Part shown: positions 1 to 7,866 of the stretch, piece by piece
Numbering within the stretch: the first letter of the stretch is position 1
How the letters are laid out: every line of letters begins with the position of its first letter
NCBI GenBank assembly: GCA_039934475.1
Contig: JBDTMC010000029.1
Location: 1-30,231, forward strand
DNA: 30,231 nucleotides
From: JBDTMC01 sp039934475
Lineage (GTDB): Bacteria; Acidobacteriota; Terriglobia; Bryobacterales; Bryobacteraceae
Reading direction: 5' to 3'
Position numbers and translations under genes: made by a program
The notes under the pieces: model-generated
The model's input: only the letters and a program-made list of their open reading frames with translations
Database searches by the model: none
What the model was told of the DNA's origin: nothing

Positions 1-1
1 G

Positions 2-982
2 CGAAAAGACGCCGCTGTGTCACCCACCATGATTGGCAAGAGCGGGCCTATTCGCGAACTTCACGATTTGATCGGGCGCGTGGCGGGTACTGACAGCACG
101 GTGCTGATTCTGGGGGAGAGCGGTACGGGCAAGGAACTGGTGGCGCGCGCACTGCACGATCAAAGCGACCGCAAGAAGGCGCCCTTTGTGGCGATCAACT
201 CGGCTGCCATCGCGGACAGCTTGCTGGAGAGTGAACTCTTTGGCTACGAGCGTGGCGCATTTACGGGCGCCGTCGCGCTGAAGCGCGGGAAGTTGGAAGT
301 GGCCCAGGGTGGCACCGTGTTCCTAGATGAGATTGGAGACCTGCAGCCTCCGCTACAAGCGAAGTTGCTGCGGGTGCTGGAGCAGCGGGAGTTTGAACGC
401 GTGGGCGGCACGAAGGCGATTCCGCTGGATATCCGCTTTGTGGCGGCCACGCATCACGACCTGCCAACCGCTGTGGCCGGCGGCAAGTTTAGGCAGGATC
501 TGTATCATCGTCTGAACGTAGTGCCCATCCATACGCCTGCCCTTCGCGAGCGGCCGGAAGACATCTTGCCGCTGGCGCGTCATTTCCTGGAGATGACTGC
601 CACAGCTAACAAACGCCGTGCTCCGGGGATTTCCAGGGACGCGCAGAAAGTGCTGCTGGCCTATGGCTGGCCAGGGAATGTTCGCGAACTCCGCAACGCC
701 ATGGAACGCGCTGTGGTCTTAGGACGGAGCGAGTTGGTGGAACTGGCGGACTTGCCGCCGGCGCTGTCGCAGGCGCCGGTTAAGGGCAAGGGCACGTATC
801 AAGGCGTTCTGGGGGATGCGAAGAAGGATTCGATCCTGCAAGCCTACCGGCAGGCAGCGGGGAGCTACAAAGGAGCGGCGGAGCTACTGAAGCTCCACCC
901 TAATTACCTGCTGCGCCTGGTACGGAACCTAGGGCTGGCCGAAGACGTGAAGAAAATTCAGGGCCGCTCAGGCACTACCTGA
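2..982 (+). CDS. Sigma-54-dependent transcriptional activator, 5'-truncated by window edge
   Basis: An AAA+ enhancer-binding protein that would use ATP hydrolysis to open promoters held by sigma-54 RNA polymerase. Visible in order: Walker A (GESGTGKE), the sigma-54 contact loop GAFTGA, Walker B (VFLDEIGD), the arginine-rich sensor region (LRERPEDI), GWPGNVREL, and a short C-terminal helix-turn-helix of the Fis type (about the last 45 residues). The reading frame is open to the first base of the window, and the in-frame GTG at 17 lies just before the AAA+ core. The N-terminal sensory domain (receiver, FHA, GAF or PAS) is therefore probably outside, and the signal is unknown. Its TGA overlaps the nuoN stop tail to tail by a few bases. 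The family call is certain; the regulon cannot be told from this window. Confidence 0.93.
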   Translation, partial: RKDAAVSPTMIGKSGPIRELHDLIGRVAGTDSTVLILGESGTGKELVARALHDQSDRKKAPFVAINSAAIADSLLESELFGYERGAFTGAVALKRGKLEVAQGGTVFLDEIGDLQPPLQAKLLRVLEQREFERVGGTKAIPLDIRFVAATHHDLPTAVAGGKFRQDLYHRLNVVPIHTPALRERPEDILPLARHFLEMTATANKRRAPGISRDAQKVLLAYGWPGNVRELRNAMERAVVLGRSELVELADLPPALSQAPVKGKGTYQGVLGDAKKDSILQAYRQAAGSYKGAAELLKLHPNYLLRLVRNLGLAEDVKKIQGRSGTT

Positions 983-2441
983 CGAATCCGACAGACCGGC
1001 CGGCGAAATCAAGCACCAGCGAAGGGAATATGCCGAGCAGCACGGTGACCACGGCCGCGCTCCACAAAGTGGCGCGAATGCCAGCGGGTAGCGGTGGAAG
1101 GTTATCGCACGCGGCGCCGGGCTCATGCATATACATCACCACGATGATCCGCAGATAGTAGTAAGCGCCTACGGCGCTGTTCAACAAGGCAAGCACGGAA
1201 AGCCAGATCAGATTCGAATCCAAGGCGGCCTTGAAGACGTAGAACTTGGCGAAGAACCCACCCGTCAACGGCACGCCGATGAGGGACAGCAAGAACACCG
1301 TAAACAGCAGCGCCGTCCCCGGCTGGCGTTGACCGAGTCCAGCCAGGTCTTCCACCGCGAGATACTTTTCGCCTTTGCGCGAGAAGTAAGTGACCACGGC
1401 GAAAGCGCCGATGTTCATGAAGGCGTACGATGCCAGGTAGAACATCGCAGCGGAGGTGCCTACTTCCGAATGGCTCGTGACGGCCACCAGGACATACCCG
1501 GCATGCGCGATGGAGCTATACGCGAGCAGCCTCTTGATATTAGTCTGCTGCAGCGCGGCGAAGTTGCCGATCACCATTGTCAGCAGGGCCGAAATCCACA
1601 CGATCGGTTCCCAGCGATCGGCAATCGGTTGGAAGGCGGTCATGAAGACACGCAGGAAAATCGCGAAGCCGGCGGCCTTTGGTCCTGCCGACATGAACGC
1701 GCTGACCGGAGCCGGCGCGCCTTGATACACATCGGGTGCCCATACCTGGAAAGGCGCGGCAGAAATCTTGAAGGCAAATCCGACGAACATGAGCGCTGCT
1801 GCGGCGCCGGTCATCGCAACTGACGGTCTCAGTTCGGGGGTAGACAACACGCGCCGAATCTCATCGAGATTGGTATAACCAGTCAGACCGTAGATCCAGG
1901 AGATCCCATAGAGCAGAAACGCCGTGGCAAACGAGCCCAACAGAAAGTACTTCAGTGCCGATTCGTTGTTGCGTTTATCGTCGCGCAGGTAGCCCGCCAG
2001 GATGTAGGTGGCGATGGAGGAAACTTCCAGGCCGATGAAGAGCATGATCAACTCATTGGCGCTTACCATCACGCACTGGCCGACAATCGAAAACATCACC
2101 AGCGCATAGTATTCGCCCGACTCCGCTTTCTCCTGCCCCAAATATTGATGGCTGCTTAATACGGTCAAAATGCCTACGGCGATCACCAGCACGCGGAAGA
2201 ACGTAGCGAAGCCATCAATGATGAGCATCTTCTGGAACGCCGCGCCGGGATCTGAGAACGACAACACCGAGGCCGCCATGGCGGCAAACAGCGCAACCAG
2301 CGAGAAGGCATAGATCAGCCCGCGGTTGCCGCGCGGCCGCAACGGTTCTAACACCATCACTAGCGTGCCGGCCAGCGTCAGGATGATCTCCGGCATGAAG
2401 CGAAACAGGTCAGTGCCGGAGGGCATGAAGTTAACGGGCAT
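975..2441 (-). CDS. nuoN: NADH-quinone oxidoreductase subunit N
   Basis: An antiporter-like proton-pumping subunit of the complex I membrane arm, 488 residues, close to the usual length. It is almost entirely hydrophobic with about 14 predicted helices. It carries the family signatures around SSIATYILAGY, the lysine-bearing KYFLLGSFATAF helix, and the KRLLAYSSIAHAGY loop. Start: ATG at 2441, preceded by GGGGAG seven bases upstream. The start lies inside the last codons of nuoM (11 bp overlap), so translation is probably coupled. It is the last gene of the operon. A second in-frame ATG fifteen bases downstream is possible but lacks as good a ribosome site. Confidence 0.97.
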   Translation of the reverse strand: MPVNFMPSGTDLFRFMPEIILTLAGTLVMVLEPLRPRGNRGLIYAFSLVALFAAMAASVLSFSDPGAAFQKMLIIDGFATFFRVLVIAVGILTVLSSHQYLGQEKAESGEYYALVMFSIVGQCVMVSANELIMLFIGLEVSSIATYILAGYLRDDKRNNESALKYFLLGSFATAFLLYGISWIYGLTGYTNLDEIRRVLSTPELRPSVAMTGAAAALMFVGFAFKISAAPFQVWAPDVYQGAPAPVSAFMSAGPKAAGFAIFLRVFMTAFQPIADRWEPIVWISALLTMVIGNFAALQQTNIKRLLAYSSIAHAGYVLVAVTSHSEVGTSAAMFYLASYAFMNIGAFAVVTYFSRKGEKYLAVEDLAGLGQRQPGTALLFTVFLLSLIGVPLTGGFFAKFYVFKAALDSNLIWLSVLALLNSAVGAYYYLRIIVVMYMHEPGAACDNLPPLPAGIRATLWSAAVVTVLLGIFPSLVLDFAGRSVGFVR

Positions 2442-3963
2442 GCTTGATCTCCCCGGACTGCGCTAGAACGGAAGGCGTCGTTTTCACCTGAAAGTCCACA
2501 TTTCTCTTGGTCTGCAGTAGCGTTGCGGAATTCGAAGCGCCGATTGGCGCGAGGAATCCACCACTGCCCATGCCCATCCATATCATCATCACGAGCAACG
2601 GAATTGAGATCGCCCACTCCCGCGCAGTAAGGTCGGGCATGTGGTGCTTCACTTCATCGCTGGCATCGCCGAAGAACGTCCGCTGGTACATCCAGAGCAT
2701 ATAAACCGCCGAGAGGATAACGCCGACAGCGGCAAACACGGCCCATTTGAAATCAACCAGCGCCGCGCCCTGCAGTACGAGAAATTCGCCAACGAAGTTA
2801 TTCAACGTGGGCAGCCCGACACTGGCCAGCATCGCCACCATAAAGACGGTGGCCAACTGCGGCGCCAGCGTGGCCACACCGCCGTAGTCCTTGATCTCTA
2901 GGGAATGCCGCCGCTCATAGAGGAAGCCCACGATCAGGAAGAGCGCGCCGGTGGAGATGCCGTGATTCAGCATTTGGTATACCGCGCCGTCCAGCCCGAT
3001 CTGGTTGAACGAGAAGATTCCCAATACGACAAAGCCAAGATGGCTGACTGACGAATACGCCACCAGTCGCTTCATGTTCGGCTGCACCATGGCGACCAGC
3101 GCGCCGTAGATGATGCCGATAATCGCCAGCGCCACAATCCATCCCGCATTGGCGCGCGAAGCGCTGGGGAACATCGGAAGATTGAAACGTACGAGGCCGT
3201 AAGTCCCCATCTTCAGCATGACGGAGGCCAGCATGATGGAGCCGGCCGTGGGCGCTTCACCATGTGCGTCGGGCAGCCAAGTATGCAGAGGGAACAACGG
3301 CACCTTGATCGCAAAGGCGAGGAAGAAGGCCATGAAGAGCCAGAACTGTTCGGTGGAACTGAGGGCCAATTTGCCGTTGCGCAGCATCTCCAGCAGCATG
3401 ACGTAATCGAACGTGCCGCCCCGGTTGTAAAGGAAAATCATCGCTCCCAGCATGAGCAGCGATCCGGTTAGGGTATAGAGGAAGAACTTCACCGCGGCAT
3501 AGATGCGCTTGTCGTGACCCCACACCCCGATCAACAGGAACATCGGGACCAGAGAGACTTCAAAGAAAACGTAGAACAGGAACAGATCGAGCGAAATGAA
3601 GACGCCGATGACACCGAATTCCAACAACAGCAGCAGCGCGAAGAACTCTTTCACACGCTTCTGAATGGAGTTCCAACTGGCGAGAATGCAGATGGGCGTG
3701 AGGAATGTGCTCAGGATCACCAGCCACAAACTCAAGCCGTCGATGCCGAGGTGATAGTGGATTTGCGGGCTGGAGATCCAAATGTTGTCGGTGACGAACG
3801 AGTACGCGGCGGGTGAGTCCAGCACGGGCCCGATCAGGCCGAGGGACAACACGAAGACAGCAAGCGAAACCAGCAGCGAACCCAGGCGAGCGGTTTCTTT
3901 CGGCAACAGCAACACGGCCAGGAAGCCAAGCAGCGGAAGGAAGAGGACCAGATTCAACATCAT
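2431..3963 (-). CDS. nuoM: NADH-quinone oxidoreductase subunit M
   Basis: The second antiporter-like proton-pumping subunit of complex I, 510 residues from the ATG at 3963. The family is recognisable from HYHLGIDGLSLW near the N-terminus, a glutamate-bearing helix (FYVFFEVSLVPMFLLIG), LPDAHGEAPTAGS, and KRLVAYSSVSHLGFV. The reading frame runs further upstream, but the extra residues are charged and arise inside the nuoL 3' end. The chosen ATG forms a TAATG overlap with the nuoL stop, typical of coupled membrane subunits. The C-terminal tail (about 25 residues after the last helix) is polar and overlaps the nuoN start. Confidence 0.97.
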   Translation of the reverse strand: MMLNLVLFLPLLGFLAVLLLPKETARLGSLLVSLAVFVLSLGLIGPVLDSPAAYSFVTDNIWISSPQIHYHLGIDGLSLWLVILSTFLTPICILASWNSIQKRVKEFFALLLLLEFGVIGVFISLDLFLFYVFFEVSLVPMFLLIGVWGHDKRIYAAVKFFLYTLTGSLLMLGAMIFLYNRGGTFDYVMLLEMLRNGKLALSSTEQFWLFMAFFLAFAIKVPLFPLHTWLPDAHGEAPTAGSIMLASVMLKMGTYGLVRFNLPMFPSASRANAGWIVALAIIGIIYGALVAMVQPNMKRLVAYSSVSHLGFVVLGIFSFNQIGLDGAVYQMLNHGISTGALFLIVGFLYERRHSLEIKDYGGVATLAPQLATVFMVAMLASVGLPTLNNFVGEFLVLQGAALVDFKWAVFAAVGVILSAVYMLWMYQRTFFGDASDEVKHHMPDLTAREWAISIPLLVMMIWMGMGSGGFLAPIGASNSATLLQTKRNVDFQVKTTPSVLAQSGEIKHAR

Positions 3964-5810
3964 TAGTGCAACCCTCCCGCAAAGCTGATCGCCGCGATCA
4001 CAACCAGGGCGCCCAGCACCACCCACGCCGCGTAGCTGCGGATGTAGCCGGACTGAAGCCGCTTTAGCACCCCTCCGATGCCGCGGGCGCGATGGCCCAC
4101 GCCGTTCACCGTTCCATCAATCATGCCCTGATCCACAACATGCCACAGCACAGAGGTGGAACCGTCCTTGATTGGGTCGATGATGGTTGCGTCGTAAAAC
4201 TCGTCCACGAAGAACTTGTTGTAGACCAAGGTATAAACGCCACCCATGGCGCGCCCGATGCTCTCCGGAATCCTCGGAGCCATGACGTAGAACAGGAACG
4301 ACAAGCCAATTCCGACCAATCCGGCTATCACCGATGTCGCCACCAGCATGGTGTCATGACCTTCGTGCAACGGTCCCAACACCGGCTCCAGGTACTCAGG
4401 CACCGGAATGTAGCCGCCGCCCAGAGACAGCGCTGCCAGCACCACCAGCGGACCCAACATGATCCACGGGGATTCATGCGGATGGTGATGTCCGCGCGGC
4501 TTGCCGAAGAACGTCATGAAGATGGCGCGGAAGACATAGAACGCTGTCATGCCGGCCGTTACCACACCCACCCAATACATCCAAGGGGCACGTGCGTAAG
4601 CCGCCAGCAGAATCGCATCCTTACTATGGAAGCCCGAAAACGGAGGAACACCGGCAATTGCCACTGCTGCGCAAAGCAACACGGCGAAAGTCACCGGTGT
4701 CTTCTTCATCAGCCCACCCATGTGCCGCATGTCCTGCTCGCCTTCCAGCGCGTGAATCACGCTACCGGCGCCGAGGAAGAGCAGCGCCTTGAAGAACGCA
4801 TGCGTCACCACATGGAAGATGCCGGCCGAAAATGCGCCCACACCCAAAGCGAGGAACATATAGCCCAACTGCGACACCGTTGAATAGGCGAAGACCTTTT
4901 TAATATCGTTTTGCGCGAGGCCGATGATAGCGGCCAGCACCGCGGTCACCAGACCGATGATGGCCACCGCATCCATCGCCAGCGGCGCCTTCAGGAAGAG
5001 CGAAGACGACCGCGCCACCATGTACACACCCGCCGTTACCATCGTGGCGGCGTGGATGAGGGCGGATACAGGGGTGGGGCCTTCCATCGCGTCAGGCAGC
5101 CATACGTACAGCGGCACCTGCGCCGATTTACCGGTAGCTCCCAGCAGCAGCAGCAGACAGATTAACGTCACCGCTCCGATGCCCGCTTCCACCGGCAATC
5201 CCTTCGCCTTTTCCATCACTGTGCCGAAGTCCAGCGAACCGAAGAGGCCGAAGATGAGGAACATTGCCAGCGAGAAACCGAAGTCGCCGACGCGATTGAC
5301 GATGAATGCCTTTTTGCCCGCATCACCCGCGCTCTTTTTCAGGAAGTAGAAACCGATGAGCAGATAGCTGCACAGGCCCACGCCTTCCCAGCCCACGAAC
5401 AACACCAGGTAGTTGGCGCCCAACACCAGCGTGAGCATGAAAAACATGAACAGGTTGAGGTAGCTGAAGAAGCGGTAGTAGCCGCTCTCATGCGCCATGT
5501 AGCCGGCCGCGTAGATATGAATCAGCGTACCGACTCCGGTGACTACAAGCAGCATGACAGCCGTAAGGCGATCGACTGCGAAGTCCCACCCGACATTCAA
5601 CGTGCCGCTCTGTATCCAGCTGAAGTAACGCTCAACGTGCGCCTCTTCCAGCGAACCTAAGCCGCTCAGCGTCTTCAACACCCAGAGGAACGAAAACAGA
5701 ACGGAGCCGATGGCAACCGCATTGATAACCGTCTTGGACAGGCGTTTGCCGAAGATCAGATTGATCATCGCGCCTACCAGCGGGATTGTGGGAATAAGCC
5801 AGAGTTGCAT
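3963..5810 (-). CDS. nuoL: NADH-quinone oxidoreductase subunit L
   Basis: The distal proton-pumping subunit of complex I, 615 residues, normal length. Signatures: FFSYLNLFMFFML, VGWEGVGLCSYLLIGFY, LPDAMEGPTPVSALIHAATMVTAG, KKVFAYSTVSQLGYM, and a histidine-rich loop (GKPRGHHHPHESPW) before the C-terminal part. The latter should contain the long lateral helix (about 540-580) and the final anchor helix. ATG at 5810 starts five bases after the nuoK stop. The gene order K-L-M-N is the classical one. Confidence 0.97.
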   Translation of the reverse strand: MQLWLIPTIPLVGAMINLIFGKRLSKTVINAVAIGSVLFSFLWVLKTLSGLGSLEEAHVERYFSWIQSGTLNVGWDFAVDRLTAVMLLVVTGVGTLIHIYAAGYMAHESGYYRFFSYLNLFMFFMLTLVLGANYLVLFVGWEGVGLCSYLLIGFYFLKKSAGDAGKKAFIVNRVGDFGFSLAMFLIFGLFGSLDFGTVMEKAKGLPVEAGIGAVTLICLLLLLGATGKSAQVPLYVWLPDAMEGPTPVSALIHAATMVTAGVYMVARSSSLFLKAPLAMDAVAIIGLVTAVLAAIIGLAQNDIKKVFAYSTVSQLGYMFLALGVGAFSAGIFHVVTHAFFKALLFLGAGSVIHALEGEQDMRHMGGLMKKTPVTFAVLLCAAVAIAGVPPFSGFHSKDAILLAAYARAPWMYWVGVVTAGMTAFYVFRAIFMTFFGKPRGHHHPHESPWIMLGPLVVLAALSLGGGYIPVPEYLEPVLGPLHEGHDTMLVATSVIAGLVGIGLSFLFYVMAPRIPESIGRAMGGVYTLVYNKFFVDEFYDATIIDPIKDGSTSVLWHVVDQGMIDGTVNGVGHRARGIGGVLKRLQSGYIRSYAAWVVLGALVVIAAISFAGGLH

Positions 5811-5815
5811 CGTGG

Positions 5816-6148
5816 TTAGTTCTTCATGCTGCTGACGTCGTCGATCTGAAGCGTCGAGCGGTTCTTGAAGACAGTCAGGATAATGGCCAGGCCGACTGCG
5901 GCCTCCGCCGCCGCCACCACCATCACGAAGAAGGAGTAGATGTGGCCGTCGATCTGTTTCAACTGATAAGAGAAAGCGACAAAGCTCAGGTTGACGGCGT
6001 TCAGCATCAGCTCAATCGACATGAACACGGTGATGATGTTGCGCCGGATGAGGAAGCCCGTCACGCCGAGCGTAAACAGAATCGCGCTCAGAATCAGATA
6101 CCACGACACCGGGACCGTGGCGGGAATGGGAAAGGGAAGCTCGGGCAT
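5816..6148 (-). CDS. nuoK: NADH-quinone oxidoreductase subunit K
   Basis: A small membrane subunit of complex I (110 residues, three helices) that carries conserved glutamates of the proton path. One is in the helix FMSIELMLNAVNL and the second is in VAAAEAAVGLAI. ATG at 6148 is preferred over an in-frame TTG two codons upstream, because the TTG overlaps the TGA of nuoJ and the ATG gives the normal MPEL-type short N-terminus. The gap to nuoJ is only 2 bp. Confidence 0.96.
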   Translation of the reverse strand: MPELPFPIPATVPVSWYLILSAILFTLGVTGFLIRRNIITVFMSIELMLNAVNLSFVAFSYQLKQIDGHIYSFFVMVVAAAEAAVGLAIILTVFKNRSTLQIDDVSSMKN

Positions 6149-6150
6149 CG

Positions 6151-6651
6151 TCAAATTTCCTTTCGGGCCAACACCACCGCGCCGATAATGGCGATCAGGA
6201 TGAGCACCGAAGTTACTTCAAACGGCAGCACGTAGCTGGTGAACAGCGCGCGCCCAATATCCTGTGGTCCGCCCTGCTTAAAGGAGCCGAACACCACCTG
6301 CGAGGTCTTCGGCATATTGGTACGGATCAGGTAGGCGATCAAGGCGAGGAAACCGGCCAGCAGAGGCACACCAAGAACAGTCGCCATCATCGAACGGCTG
6401 TGCTGGCGCTTCTCCGCGCCGGCATTCAGCAGCATGATGACGAAGACGAACAGCACCATGATGGCGCCGGCGTAGACGACAAGTTGTACCGCCGCGAGAA
6501 ACTCCGCACCCAACAGCAAGTAGAGGACAGCCAGCGACGCCATCACGCCAATCAGCGACAGCGCGCTCGAAATCGGATGGGTCTGAACCACAAGGTTGAT
6601 GGCGGCGATCACCGCGAGAGTAGCGAACAGTAGGAAGAGAATGGCGTCCAT
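6151..6651 (-). CDS. nuoJ: NADH-quinone oxidoreductase subunit J
   Basis: A membrane subunit of complex I (166 residues, about five helices). It carries the conserved segment VQLVVYAGAIMVLFVFVIML, whose pi-bulge helix is linked to coupling in structures of the family. The last helix ends in VVLARKEI. The gene starts 3 bp after the nuoH stop, exactly where nuoI would normally lie between nuoH and nuoJ. There is no room for a missed gene. Confidence 0.96.
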   Translation of the reverse strand: MDAILFLLFATLAVIAAINLVVQTHPISSALSLIGVMASLAVLYLLLGAEFLAAVQLVVYAGAIMVLFVFVIMLLNAGAEKRQHSRSMMATVLGVPLLAGFLALIAYLIRTNMPKTSQVVFGSFKQGGPQDIGRALFTSYVLPFEVTSVLILIAIIGAVVLARKEI

Positions 6652-6654
6652 GGG

Positions 6655-7845
6655 TTACTTGCTCGTCACGGCCACCAGGAAGCTGGTCACCAGTAGGTTG
6701 AGGACGGCAACGGGGAACAGGAACGTCCAGGCGAAGCGCATCAGCTGGTCATACCGGAAGCGCGGAAGGGTACCGCGAACCCAGATGAAGATGAACAGCA
6801 GAATGACGGTCTTTGCCAGGAACCAGAACAGAGGGATCAAAATCGGCTGCAAGATCGGGACCAGGAAGATCAGCCCGATGCCGCCGAATATCACGCCCAC
6901 AGCCGGCAGCGTGAAGCGGTCCATGGGACGCGCCGGATGTAAGCCGTGGTAGATGGCAATGGCGGCGCCGCCCAAGAACAGCAGCGTGGGGAGGAAGCTC
7001 GAACCAAGCGCGGACGGCCACAGCGGATGCCAGCCACCCAGGAAGAGCAGAGTCGCCACGCTACAGATGGTGATCATGTTGATGTATTCGGCGGTGAAGA
7101 ACGCGGCGAACTTCATGCTCGAATACTCGGTATGGAAACCGGCCACCAGTTCGTTCTCCGCTTCGGGAAGATCGAACGGGACGCGATTGGTTTCCGCAAA
7201 CGCGGCGATCATAAACAGGATAAAGCTGAAGAACTGCGGCATGGGCATCTGAAAGATGCTCCACCTGGGAATGAAGCCGAGGTAGTATCCCGCCTGCGTG
7301 TTGACAATTTCGCGGAAGTCGAGCGAGTTGGCCATTAGCAGCGGCGCGACCACGGCCATCGCCAAAGGCAACTCATAGCTGATCATCTGCGCCGAACTGC
7401 GCAAGCCGCCGAGCAGCGCGTACTTGCTGTTGGAAGACCACCCGGCAAGCGCTATGCCGTACACGCTGAGCGAAGAGACCGCCAGAACAAACAGCACGCC
7501 AATATTAAGGTGCGTCAGTTCCAGGTAAGTGGGATAGCCGAAAATAGTCACTTCCGGCCCGAATGGAATCACCGTAATGGGAATCAGTGCGAGGAACACG
7601 GCGAGGAAGGGCGCCGCCATGTAAAAGAAGAGATTCACCTGCGGGGGAATCAAATCTTCTTTTGTAAGCAGCTTCACCGCATCGGCTAGAGGCTGCAGCA
7701 AGCCGTGCGGACCAACGCGCGTTGGTCCCAAGCGCAACTGGATGTGCGCCAGCACCTTGCGTTCCAGCCACACCATATATGCTGCGGCGGTGAGGATGAC
7801 GAACACGATCAAGGCGGCCTTGATCACTGTGACTAAGTAGAACAT
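6655..7845 (-). CDS. nuoH: NADH-quinone oxidoreductase subunit H, extended form
   Basis: The quinone-chamber subunit joining the membrane and peripheral arms of complex I. Signatures: LERKVLAHIQLRLGPTRVGP (residues 27-46), LLGGLRSSAQMISYELP, and AETNRVPFDLPEAENELVAGF (217-237). The C-terminal LPRFRYDQLM loop is also present. At 396 residues it is about 70 longer than the E. coli protein. The extra sequence lies about 275-340, just after LLFLGGWHPL, and seems to add hydrophobic segments. ATG at 7845 has an AAAGGA unusually close to it; no better start is visible. The gap to nuoG is 21 bp. Confidence 0.96.
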   Translation of the reverse strand: MFYLVTVIKAALIVFVILTAAAYMVWLERKVLAHIQLRLGPTRVGPHGLLQPLADAVKLLTKEDLIPPQVNLFFYMAAPFLAVFLALIPITVIPFGPEVTIFGYPTYLELTHLNIGVLFVLAVSSLSVYGIALAGWSSNSKYALLGGLRSSAQMISYELPLAMAVVAPLLMANSLDFREIVNTQAGYYLGFIPRWSIFQMPMPQFFSFILFMIAAFAETNRVPFDLPEAENELVAGFHTEYSSMKFAAFFTAEYINMITICSVATLLFLGGWHPLWPSALGSSFLPTLLFLGGAAIAIYHGLHPARPMDRFTLPAVGVIFGGIGLIFLVPILQPILIPLFWFLAKTVILLFIFIWVRGTLPRFRYDQLMRFAWTFLFPVAVLNLLVTSFLVAVTSK

Positions 7846-7866
7846 TTCCTTTGCGCGAGCCTTTCC

